From SYFT01 sp964471115 (GTDB lineage: Bacteria; Acidobacteriota; Vicinamibacteria; Vicinamibacterales; SCN-69-37): a stretch of 64,000 nt of DNA. A program made the position numbers and the translations under genes. This document shows positions 20,528 through 27,594 of the stretch, one piece after another. The stretch's first letter is position 1, and the number at the start of each line of letters is the position of its first letter. The notes under the pieces are model-generated. The model was not told the origin of the DNA, made no database searches, and was given only the letters and a program-made list of their open reading frames with translations. The stretch covers positions 1 to 64,000 of the forward strand of contig CAYYFE010000005.1 of the NCBI GenBank assembly GCA_964471115.1, written 5' to 3'.

Positions 20528-21532
20528 ATGGCGACGCCGCTCATCCTGCGCAACTTCCAGTCTCCGGGCGACATCGTCATGTTGACGGCCGCCGTCCGCG
20601 ACCTGCATGCGCGGCATCCGGGCCGGTTCGTCACCGACGTGCGGACGCCGTGCCCGGCGCTCTGGGAACACAACCCGCACATCACCCCGTTGGACGAGCG
20701 TGACCCCGCCGTGGAGGTCATTGACTGCGAATATCCGTTGATCCACCGCAGCAATCAGGAACCGTGGCATTTCGTCCATGGATTCGGCGCCTTTCTCAGC
20801 CAGCGGCTGGGTGTCGACATCAGGCCGACGGCGTTCAAGGGCGATCTGCACATCTCGGACGCGGAGAAGTCCTGGTTCTCGCAGGTGGAAGAGATCGTCG
20901 GACGACCGGTGCCGTTCTGGATCGTCGCGGCCGGCGGGAAGACGGACTTCACGATCAAGTGGTGGGACCCGCAGCGGTATCAGGCCGTCGTCGATCGCCT
21001 GGGGGACCGCATCGTCTTCGTCCAGGTCGGCGAAGTCAGCCACTACCATCCGCCGTTGCGGGGCGTCATCGACCTGCGGGGCAAGACGGACCTGCGCCAA
21101 CTCGTCCGGCTGGTTTATCACGCGCAGGGCACGTTGAGCCCGGTGAGCCTGCTGATGCACCTGGCCGCCGCGATCGAGATGAAGCCGTCGTATCGCGTGA
21201 AGAACCGCCCGGCGGTTGTTGTCGCCGGCGGCCGGGAGCCCGTGCAGTGGGAGGCCTACCCCCATCACCAGTTCCTGCACACCCAGGGCGCGCTCCGCTG
21301 CTGCGACGATGGCGGGTGTTGGAAGTCGCGGACGGTCCCGCTGGGTGACGGCGATGACAAGGACCGGCCCGAACACCTGTGCGTCGACGTCGTGGGCAGC
21401 CTGCCTCGCTGCATGGACATGATCACCGTCGATGACGTGGTGCGGCGAATCGAGCTGTACTTCGAGGGAGGCGCACTGGCCCCGCTCACCGACGCGGAAC
21501 GAGCGGCGGTCGCACCCGCGTTGCGCGCCTGA
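20528..21532 (+). CDS. GT9 (heptosyltransferase-like) glycosyltransferase
   Basis: 334 residues, cytoplasmic. The N-terminus FQSPGDIVMLTAAVRDL and HNPHITPLDE match the first Rossmann domain of ADP-heptose:LPS heptosyltransferases. The second domain has ILDLRGKTDLRQL-like sequence (here VIDLRGKTDLRQL) and LSPVSLLMHLAAAIEM in place of the usual GPSGPxHLAAA donor site. A Cys-rich segment (ALRCCDDGGCWKSR) near residue 260 could bind metal. Sugar donor and acceptor are unknown. It lies 26 bp before the HprK-like gene, which has its own -10-like hexamer. Confidence 0.75.
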   Translation: MATPLILRNFQSPGDIVMLTAAVRDLHARHPGRFVTDVRTPCPALWEHNPHITPLDERDPAVEVIDCEYPLIHRSNQEPWHFVHGFGAFLSQRLGVDIRPTAFKGDLHISDAEKSWFSQVEEIVGRPVPFWIVAAGGKTDFTIKWWDPQRYQAVVDRLGDRIVFVQVGEVSHYHPPLRGVIDLRGKTDLRQLVRLVYHAQGTLSPVSLLMHLAAAIEMKPSYRVKNRPAVVVAGGREPVQWEAYPHHQFLHTQGALRCCDDGGCWKSRTVPLGDGDDKDRPEHLCVDVVGSLPRCMDMITVDDVVRRIELYFEGGALAPLTDAERAAVAPALRA

Positions 21533-21544
21533 CCCGGCTCTGTA

Positions 21545-21550
21545 TACCCT
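21545..21550 (+). promoter_or_regulatory. Possible -10 TACCCT of the HprK-like gene
   Basis: TACCCT (within GTATACCCTAG) ends 8 nt before the ATG at 21559; TATACC two bases earlier is an alternative reading. No ribosome site is visible. Confidence 0.3.
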
Positions 21551-21558
21551 AGCCATTC

Positions 21559-22386
21559 ATGCCGCCCGTGTCCGTCCAGGCGTCCGTCCGTGCCTACGGC
21601 GTCAGGTTCCAGGTCTTCGCAGACGATCAGGCGCTGCTGGCGCGGGTATTGACGCGCCTGCCGCCCGGTGCGCGCGTCGTGGCGGACCGCCGGACTCCCG
21701 CGTTTGCCTGTGGCGTCGTGCGGACCGAACGGCCCGCCGCCTGGCGGGTCGTCCTCGATTCCCGTGTGGAGGCGATCGTCGCCGGCGAGGCGGAAGCCCT
21801 CGAGGTCGTCGAGGGCACGTTACGGTTCGAGGTGGCCCGGCGGTCGCCGCGGTGGACCTTCGTGCACGCCGGCGTGGTGGGATGGCAGGGACGCGCCATC
21901 GTGATCCCGGGCGAAAGTTTCAGCGGCAAATCGACGCTGGTTGACGCGCTGGTGGCCGCCGGGGCGACCTACTACTCGGATGAGTACGCGGTCCTCGATC
22001 GGCGTGGGCGGGTCTACCCTTTCCCGCAGCCGCTGACGCGCCGGCTCGCATCCGGTGCCCGCGAGCGCGTGGCGGTGGCCGCCCTGGCCGGCGTGGTGGG
22101 CACCGAGGTCCTCCCGGTAGGAGCGGTGGTCTCGACGCGATACAATCCCGGAGCGTCCTGGAATCCGGTGCATCTGTCCCCGGCCCAAGGGGTGCTGGCG
22201 TTGCTCGCCAACACCATCCAGGCACAGGCCAACCCTGCCCGGGTCATGCGTGTGCTGGCCCGTGTGGCGGAAACGGCGCGGATGATGGACGGCGTGCGCG
22301 GGGAAGCGGATGAGACCGCCCGCGCGCTGTTGAATGAAGCCGCGTTGTGGCGGCAGGACGATCGACCCCGGAGGAATATCGCGTGA
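21559..22386 (+). CDS. HPr-kinase-like (HprK-related) serine kinase
   Basis: 275 residues. The C-terminal part is a P-loop domain of the HPr kinase/PEP carboxykinase fold: HAGVVGWQGRAIVIPG leads to the Walker A motif GESFSGKST at residues 118-126, then YYSDEYAVLD in the position of the HprK acidic loop, and PFPQPLTRR. The N-terminal 100 residues are not the HprK regulatory domain. Relatives accompany PqqD-like proteins and RiPP clusters; the known case is PadeK, which phosphorylates a serine of the paeninodin precursor. The stop overlaps the GTG start of the next gene by 4 bp. I infer that the neighbour, with 71 serines in a row, is its substrate. Confidence 0.78.
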   Translation: MPPVSVQASVRAYGVRFQVFADDQALLARVLTRLPPGARVVADRRTPAFACGVVRTERPAAWRVVLDSRVEAIVAGEAEALEVVEGTLRFEVARRSPRWTFVHAGVVGWQGRAIVIPGESFSGKSTLVDALVAAGATYYSDEYAVLDRRGRVYPFPQPLTRRLASGARERVAVAALAGVVGTEVLPVGAVVSTRYNPGASWNPVHLSPAQGVLALLANTIQAQANPARVMRVLARVAETARMMDGVRGEADETARALLNEAALWRQDDRPRRNIA

Positions 22387-23672
22387 CGCCGGAATCCCGA
22401 AGAGAACAGCTGCTGGCGCAGGACGTCGGGCAGGAGCTGGTGGTCTACGACCAGCAGAACCAGACCGCGCACCAGCTGAATCGCACGGCCGCGCTGGTCT
22501 GGCGCCTCGCCGATGGCAAGCGTACCGTCGGTGAGATCGCCAAGATCGTGCACGACACCACGGACGCGCCGGACGATGAGGACCTGGTGCGTGCGGCGCT
22601 GGCAGAGCTCGACAAGAGCGGCCTGTTGGTGCGGGGCCTGTCGAAACTCGACGAACAGATCACGCGCCGGCGCATGCTGACCCTTACGGCGGCGCTGATT
22701 CCGGTGGTCACCAGCATCGCCGTGCCGCGTGACATCAACGCGCAGAGCACCCCCGGCGGCGGCTCGTCGAGCTCGAGCAGCTCGTCGAGCTCGAGCAGTT
22801 CGTCGAGCTCCAGCAGCTCGTCGAGCTCGAGCAGCTCGTCAAGCTCCAGCAGTTCGTCGAGCTCGAGCAGCTCGTCGAGCTCGAGCAGCTCGTCAAGCTC
22901 GAGCAGCTCGTCGAGCTCGAGCAGCTCGTCGAGCTCGAGCAGCTCGTCGAGTTCCAGCTCGTCCAGCAGTTCGTCGGGCTTCAGTCAGACGTTCGCCTTC
23001 ACGGGTCTGCCCGACTCGCTGGTCGTTCCGGACGGCATCTTCGCGCTGTCGGTTGATGCCTACGGCGCCCAGGGCGGTCCCAGCATGGACAGCGTGGCCG
23101 GGGGCCGGGGCGGCCGGGTGCAAACGATCATCACGGTCACGCCCGGCGAAACGCTCGGGATTTCGGTGGGTGAATCTGGAGCCACCGGGAACTTCGGCGG
23201 CGGCGGCAGCCCGGGTATTGGCGCCATCGGCGCCGGCGGCGGCGGCGGCTACACGGGCATCTTCCGAGGGTCGCAGCCGCTCGTCGTCGCGGGCGGCGGC
23301 GGCGGTGCGGGCAGCGGTCCCGCCGGCGGTGCGGGCGGCGCGGGCGGCGGCACGACGGGCGGCGCGGGCGGGGACGACAGCACCGGCGACGCACCGGGCG
23401 GCACCGGCGGCACCCAGGCTGCCGGTGGCACCAGCGGCGGCGCCCCGTTGCAGGGTGGCGCCGGCATCGGCGGGACGTTTGCGGCCGGTGGCGGGGGCGG
23501 CGGCGGATATTACGGCGGTGGCGGCGGTACGGGTTCGGGCACTCCGACTCCCAGCTCGGGCGGGGGCGGCGGCGGTGGCTCGTCGTATTCGGCCGGCGTC
23601 TCCACGACCCACACGCAGGGTGTCAGAGACGGCAACGGTCTGCTGGTCGTCACGGGGCTCGGCCCGGGATAA
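22383..23672 (+). CDS. PqqD-like domain, Tat-like segment, 71-serine tract and glycine-rich domain
   Basis: 429 residues in four parts. Residues about 10-90 are a PqqD-type domain (the RiPP recognition fold) with TAHQLNRTAALVWRLADGKR and VGEIAKIVHD. Residues 95-120 carry RRRML followed by a hydrophobic stretch ending before NAQ, like an internal Tat signal. Residues 128-198 are serine only. Residues about 199-429 match the glycine-rich domain seen in ALK/LTK receptors and bacterial surface proteins: DAYGAQGG, GGRGGRVQT, VTPGETLGISVG, LVVAGGGGGA, AAGGGGGGGYYGGGGG. That domain is known to form polyglycine-II helices. The start is the GTG overlapping the kinase stop. I infer membrane anchoring or export, with the PqqD part inside. 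Confidence 0.8.
   Translation: MTPESRREQLLAQDVGQELVVYDQQNQTAHQLNRTAALVWRLADGKRTVGEIAKIVHDTTDAPDDEDLVRAALAELDKSGLLVRGLSKLDEQITRRRMLTLTAALIPVVTSIAVPRDINAQSTPGGGSSSSSSSSSSSSSSSSSSSSSSSSSSSSSSSSSSSSSSSSSSSSSSSSSSSSSSSSSSSSSSSSSSSSSSSGFSQTFAFTGLPDSLVVPDGIFALSVDAYGAQGGPSMDSVAGGRGGRVQTIITVTPGETLGISVGESGATGNFGGGGSPGIGAIGAGGGGGYTGIFRGSQPLVVAGGGGGAGSGPAGGAGGAGGGTTGGAGGDDSTGDAPGGTGGTQAAGGTSGGAPLQGGAGIGGTFAAGGGGGGGYYGGGGGTGSGTPTPSSGGGGGGGSSYSAGVSTTHTQGVRDGNGLLVVTGLGPG
22764..22976 (+). repeat. 18-bp tandem repeat encoding 71 consecutive serines
   Basis: About twelve degenerate copies of AGCTCGTCGAGCTCGAGC, all TCG/AGC (some TCA, TCC, AGT or TTC-frame variants still giving Ser), fill 213 bp. The unit is six codons and largely self-complementary. 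Length changes by whole units would keep the frame. Confidence 0.9.
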
Positions 23673-23704
23673 CTCACGGTTGGCGCCGCGGCGGCGCGCG
23701 CGGG

Positions 23705-23710
23705 TAGAAT
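23705..23710 (+). promoter_or_regulatory. -10 hexamer TAGAAT of the GMC oxidoreductase gene, leaderless arrangement
   Basis: TAGAAT ends 6 nt before the GTG at 23717. TTGGCG at 23680-23685 could be a weak -35 with a long spacer. Confidence 0.5.
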
Positions 23711-23716
23711 CGCCCC

Positions 23717-25429
23717 GTGCAAATCATCAGAAGCCGTGACACCTACGACGTCTGCATCGTCGGCTCGGGGGCGGGCGGCGGCATGGCCGCCAAGGTCCTC
23801 TGTGACGCCGGTGCGAAGGTCGTGATGCTCGAGGCCGGCGTCAACTGGGATCCCGAGGCGGACCCGAAGATGTTCGCCTGGCCGTACGATTCGCCGCGTC
23901 GCGGCGGCGGCACGCCGGAGCGCCCCTGGGGCGAGTTCGGCGCGTGGATTGGCGGCTTCCAGATCGACGGCGAGCCATACACCACCGGTCCGGGCAGCAG
24001 CTTCCAGTGGTTCCGGACGCGCATGCTGGGCGGCCGCACCAATCACTGGGGCCGCATCTCGCTGGCGTTTGGCCCCGACGACTTCCGGCGCAAGAGCCTG
24101 GACGGCCTGGGCGACGACTGGCCCATCACCTTCGACGACATCAAGCCGTATTACGACCGGGTCGACCGATTCGTCGGGCGATTCGGCACGGTCGAAGGCC
24201 TGCCCAATGAACCCGACGGCATCTTCCAGCCGCCGCCCGCGCCGCGCTGCTGGGAACGGCTGATCAAAAACGCGTCGGACAAACTCAACATCACGTGCAT
24301 CCCGAACCGGCTGTCGATTCTGACGCAGCCGCTCAACGGCCGCGCGGCCTGCCACTACTGCGGCCAGTGCTCGCGCGGCTGCGCGACGCATTCGAACTTC
24401 TCGTCTCCCTCGGTGCTGCTCCGCCCCGCCATCGCCAGCGGCAACCTGACGATCATCACGCAGGCCATGGCGCGTGAGGTCACCGTCAACGATCAGGGAC
24501 TGGCCACCGGCATCGCGTACATCGACAAGACGACGGGGCGCGAGCATCATGTGTCGGCGCGCATCGTGGTGCTGGCGGCCAGCGCGTGCGAATCCGCGCG
24601 CATCATGCTGAACTCGAAGAACCCGAAGTTCCCCCAGGGCGTGGGCAACTCGTCGGGTGTGGTCGGCAAGTACATCACCGACTCCACGGGCGCGGGCGTC
24701 ACGGCGTTCATCCCGAAGCTGATGGATCAGATTCCGCACAACGAGGACGGCGTCGGCGGCGCGCATCTGTACATGCCGTGGGTGCTCGACAACCGGAAGC
24801 TCGACTTCCCGCGCGGGTACCACACGGAGATCAGCGGCGGACGCAACATGCCGATGGCCGGCTTCGGCGGCAACATCCAGCGATTCACCGGCTACGACAA
24901 CGGCCGCGAGATCGGCGGCTACGGCGCCACGCTCAAGAACGACTACCGCCGCTTCTACGGCGCCACGGTCAGTTTCGCCGGGCGCGGCGAGATGATTCCG
25001 AACGAAGGGTCGTACTGCGAGATCGATCCGAACACGGTCGACAAGTACGGCATCCCGGTGCTGCGGTTCCACTGGCGGTGGACCGACTACGAATACAACC
25101 AGGTCAAACACATGCACGAGACGTTCCGCGCGATCATCGAGGAGATGGGCGGCACGCCGATGAGCACGATGCCGACACGTGAACGCGGTTACGGCATCTC
25201 GACCGGCGGCTCCATCATCCACGAGCTGGGCGTGACCCGCATGGGCCACGATCCGAAGACGTCGGTGCTCAACAGCCATTGCCAGGCGCACGATGTGAAG
25301 AACCTGTTCGTGGCCGACGGCGGGCCGTTCGTCTCCCAGCCGGACAAGAACCCCACGTGGACGATTCTCGCGTTGTCCTGGCGCACGTCCGACTTCATCG
25401 TCGAAGAACGCAGGAAGGGGAATCTCTGA
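23717..25429 (+). CDS. GMC-family FAD oxidoreductase (glucoside 3-/gluconate 2-dehydrogenase type)
   Basis: 570 residues. The FAD-binding Rossmann motif GSGAGGG is at residues 16-22, followed by the GMC signature around RMLGGRTNHWGRISL. A Cys cluster ACHYCGQCSRGC lies near residue 215, as in dehydrogenases of this group. The C-terminal catalytic part has HELGVTRMGHDP, FVADGGPFVSQPDKNPTWT. The gene overlaps the next one, a gluconate-2-dehydrogenase subunit 3, by one base (TGATG). Family knowledge: such pairs oxidise sugars, including C3 of glucosides, and pass electrons to cytochrome c. I infer a periplasmic sugar dehydrogenase exported on the partner's Tat signal, since this subunit has none. 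Confidence 0.88.
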   Translation: MQIIRSRDTYDVCIVGSGAGGGMAAKVLCDAGAKVVMLEAGVNWDPEADPKMFAWPYDSPRRGGGTPERPWGEFGAWIGGFQIDGEPYTTGPGSSFQWFRTRMLGGRTNHWGRISLAFGPDDFRRKSLDGLGDDWPITFDDIKPYYDRVDRFVGRFGTVEGLPNEPDGIFQPPPAPRCWERLIKNASDKLNITCIPNRLSILTQPLNGRAACHYCGQCSRGCATHSNFSSPSVLLRPAIASGNLTIITQAMAREVTVNDQGLATGIAYIDKTTGREHHVSARIVVLAASACESARIMLNSKNPKFPQGVGNSSGVVGKYITDSTGAGVTAFIPKLMDQIPHNEDGVGGAHLYMPWVLDNRKLDFPRGYHTEISGGRNMPMAGFGGNIQRFTGYDNGREIGGYGATLKNDYRRFYGATVSFAGRGEMIPNEGSYCEIDPNTVDKYGIPVLRFHWRWTDYEYNQVKHMHETFRAIIEEMGGTPMSTMPTRERGYGISTGGSIIHELGVTRMGHDPKTSVLNSHCQAHDVKNLFVADGGPFVSQPDKNPTWTILALSWRTSDFIVEERRKGNL

Positions 25430-26013
25430 TGGCGACCCTCGATCGACGTTCGGTCCTTCGGCTCATCGCGGCGGCGCCGATGGCCGCGGCGTTCACGTGG
25501 ACGCAGGAAGAAGCGGTGCACGCCAGCGCGCTGGTCAAGGCCGGGCAGGGCCAGGCCTTCAGGCCCGCGTTTTTCACGGACCACGAATACGCCACCGTGC
25601 GCGTGCTGGTGGACTACATCATTCCGAAGGATGACAAGTCCGGCAGCGCGACCGACGCCGGCGTGCCCGAGTTCATGGACTTCATGATGACCGACCAGCC
25701 CACCCGGCAGAATGCGATGCGGGGCGGACTGGCGTGGCTCGACCTCGAGTGTCATCGCCGCTTCGACAAACGCTTCATTGCGGCCACCGACGCCGAGCGC
25801 CGCCAGGTGCTGGACGACATCTCGTGGCCCCAGCGCGTGAAGCCGGGCATGGGACCGGGCGTCCAGTTCTTCAACAGCTTCCGCGATCTGACGGCCAGCG
25901 GCTTCTGGTCGAGCGAGATGGGAATCAACGACCTGCAGTACATGGGCAACACGTTCGTCCCGAAGTGGACGGGGTGTCCGCCTGCAGTGTTGACGAAGCT
26001 CGGCCTCGAGTAG
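25429..26013 (+). CDS. Gluconate 2-dehydrogenase subunit 3 family protein (Tat leader)
   Basis: 194 residues. The N-terminus has a twin-arginine pattern (DRRSVLRLIAAAPMAAAF), which in this family exports the GMC partner by hitch-hiking. The mature part has FFTDHEYATVRVLVDYIIPKD and a C-terminal WTGCPPAVLTKLGL, both typical of PF13618. An AGGAAGGGG sequence inside the end of the GMC gene serves as ribosome site. Stop and start overlap by one base. It is required as a chaperone or structural subunit in known relatives. Confidence 0.88.
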   Translation: MATLDRRSVLRLIAAAPMAAAFTWTQEEAVHASALVKAGQGQAFRPAFFTDHEYATVRVLVDYIIPKDDKSGSATDAGVPEFMDFMMTDQPTRQNAMRGGLAWLDLECHRRFDKRFIAATDAERRQVLDDISWPQRVKPGMGPGVQFFNSFRDLTASGFWSSEMGINDLQYMGNTFVPKWTGCPPAVLTKLGLE

Positions 26014-26023
26014 CCCGCGCGGT

Positions 26024-26061
26024 TTGACGCCGCCGGTCAAAAAGCTGACATCGCCGGTCAA
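26024..26061. promoter_or_regulatory. Two palindromes (T)TGAC-N7-GTCA(A), 21 bp apart
   Basis: TTGAC-GCCGCCG-GTCAA at 26024-26040 and CTGAC-ATCGCCG-GTCAA at 26045-26061 are two inverted repeats of the same design whose centres are 21 bp, or two helical turns, apart. They lie in the 96-bp gap before the Lnt-like gene. They suit two dimers of one regulator bound on the same face of the helix. The regulator is not identified. Confidence 0.55.
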
Positions 26062-26109
26062 GTCCGCTGGCCCCCCGCCTCCGTAAAGTGCCCATCGAGG
26101 AGTGACTCG

Positions 26110-27594
26110 ATGACGCGACTGCTGATGGTAGGTGTGGCTTTCACGATTCTGACCGGCCCGCGCTGGGGCGTGGCGCCGCTGGCCTGGTTCGCTCCGATCC
26201 CGTGGCTGCTGTTCGCGAGGCGCGCGCACGGCCGCCGCGACTGGGCGTGGCTGTTCCTCTCGTTGCTGGCAGGGTACGCCGCCCAGTGCGCGATCTTCGC
26301 GACGACGCCCGTGCCTGTCGTCGGGGTGATTGGTTTTGCGCCGCCGCTGGCGTTGATCCGGTTTGCCGCGATTGGCATCGGAGAAGCCGTGCGCCGGCGC
26401 CTTGGCGAGGGCGCGGGCCTGATCGCCTATGTGGCCGCCACGGCCGGTGTGGATTGGGTGGGCTACGGCCTGACGGAGTTCGGGGCATGGATGGCCACCG
26501 CCAACAGCCAGGTCGAGTGGCTGACGTTCATGCAGATCGTCTCGGTGGCCGGCCTGGCCGGCGCCGGCGCGTTGATGGCCTTCGCCTCGGGTTCGATGGC
26601 CATCGCCCTGGGGGCGTCACCCTCAACCTGGCCGACCGGGCACCGCGCGACAGCGCCGGCGCTTGCCGGCCTCCTGGTGACGATGGTCGTGGGATGGGGG
26701 GCGATGCGCCTCGATCAGCCCGTGCCGGGACAGACGGTCACTGTGGCGGCGGTCACCACGAAGGTCGGCCCCACCGAACGGGGCCTTCCTGACGCCGACG
26801 CGCTGCGCGCCAACACGGATCAGTTGTTCGCCCGCACGATCACGGCCGCCGACCTTGGCGCGCGCCTGGTGGTATGGAACGAAATCGCCACCGTGATGCC
26901 GCCCGCCGAGGAGCCGGGGTTCGTCGCTCGCGCCCGCGCGCTCGCGCGCGACCGGCAGATCGATCTGGTGCTGGCGTACGGCGTGCTCGTCGGCGCCGAT
27001 CGACTGCTCTTTGACAACAAGTACCTCTTCATCAGCGACTCGGGCGAGATCCTGGAGGAGTACCGCAAACATCATCCGGTGCCGGGCGAACCCTCGATTC
27101 GCGGCACCGAGCCGCTGCGTGTGCTCGAGCGGCCGTATGGCCGGGTCGCCGGCGCCATCTGCTACGACTACGACTTCCCGGCCCTCGCGCGTGAACATGC
27201 CCGCCTGGGCGCGGACCTCGTCGTCCTGCCGTCCTCCGACTGGAGGGGCATCGATCCGGTGCACACGTTCATGGCCCGGACCCGGGCGATTGAAGGCGGC
27301 TTCACGCTGTTGCGGTCGGTGCGGTGGGCCCCCAGCGGCGCCTTCGACGCGCGGGGGCGCACACGCGCGTGGATGAGTGCGCTCGACGACACCGACGGCG
27401 TCATGGTGGCCCGGGTGCCGGTGGGCAGACTGTCCACAAACGCCACAGCCGTGGGCGACGCCCTGGCGATGGCCGGCCTGTTGTTGTCAGCCGGGCTGCT
27501 GCTGGCCGCGGCGGTGTCCAGTAGAATCCAAGCGTGCTCGCGCTTCGCATTGCGGCGGCCTCATTTCTCGTTCTCTTCCTTGAAATCGCGCTGA
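26110..27594 (+). CDS. Lnt-like apolipoprotein N-acyltransferase/nitrilase membrane protein
   Basis: 494 residues: about seven hydrophobic segments in the first 215 residues, then a carbon-nitrogen hydrolase domain. The catalytic Glu is E258 (WNEIA), the Lys K320 (EEYRKHHPVPGE) and the Cys C351 (GAICYDYDF), followed by ARTRAIEGGF. This is the Lnt arrangement, which acylates the N-terminus of lipoproteins, but the divergent membrane part makes a related acyltransferase possible. GAGGAG lies 8 nt before the ATG. The C-terminus runs 61 bp into the next gene, and its last 20 residues look like out-of-frame read-through. Confidence 0.75.
   Translation: MTRLLMVGVAFTILTGPRWGVAPLAWFAPIPWLLFARRAHGRRDWAWLFLSLLAGYAAQCAIFATTPVPVVGVIGFAPPLALIRFAAIGIGEAVRRRLGEGAGLIAYVAATAGVDWVGYGLTEFGAWMATANSQVEWLTFMQIVSVAGLAGAGALMAFASGSMAIALGASPSTWPTGHRATAPALAGLLVTMVVGWGAMRLDQPVPGQTVTVAAVTTKVGPTERGLPDADALRANTDQLFARTITAADLGARLVVWNEIATVMPPAEEPGFVARARALARDRQIDLVLAYGVLVGADRLLFDNKYLFISDSGEILEEYRKHHPVPGEPSIRGTEPLRVLERPYGRVAGAICYDYDFPALAREHARLGADLVVLPSSDWRGIDPVHTFMARTRAIEGGFTLLRSVRWAPSGAFDARGRTRAWMSALDDTDGVMVARVPVGRLSTNATAVGDALAMAGLLLSAGLLLAAAVSSRIQACSRFALRRPHFSFSSLKSR
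27522..27527 (+). promoter_or_regulatory. -10 hexamer TAGAAT of the spermidine-synthase-like gene, inside the Lnt-like gene
   Basis: TAGAAT ends 6 nt before the GTG at 27534, the same spacing and hexamer as upstream of the GMC gene. It gives the gene its own leaderless promoter although it overlaps the preceding coding region. Confidence 0.45.

Noticed and set aside
20483..21556. N-terminal extension of the DUF1080 protein to 683 residues.
   Set aside because: The extra part is antisense to the GT9 gene and the Sec leader starts at 20482.
22383..22650. PQQ biosynthesis cluster around the PqqD-like domain.
   Set aside because: No PqqA, PqqB, PqqC or PqqE is nearby, and the domain is fused to a long exported part.
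22893..23612. Arg/Ala-rich frames opposite the serine and glycine tracts.
   Set aside because: They are simple complements of low-complexity repeat DNA and have no start context.
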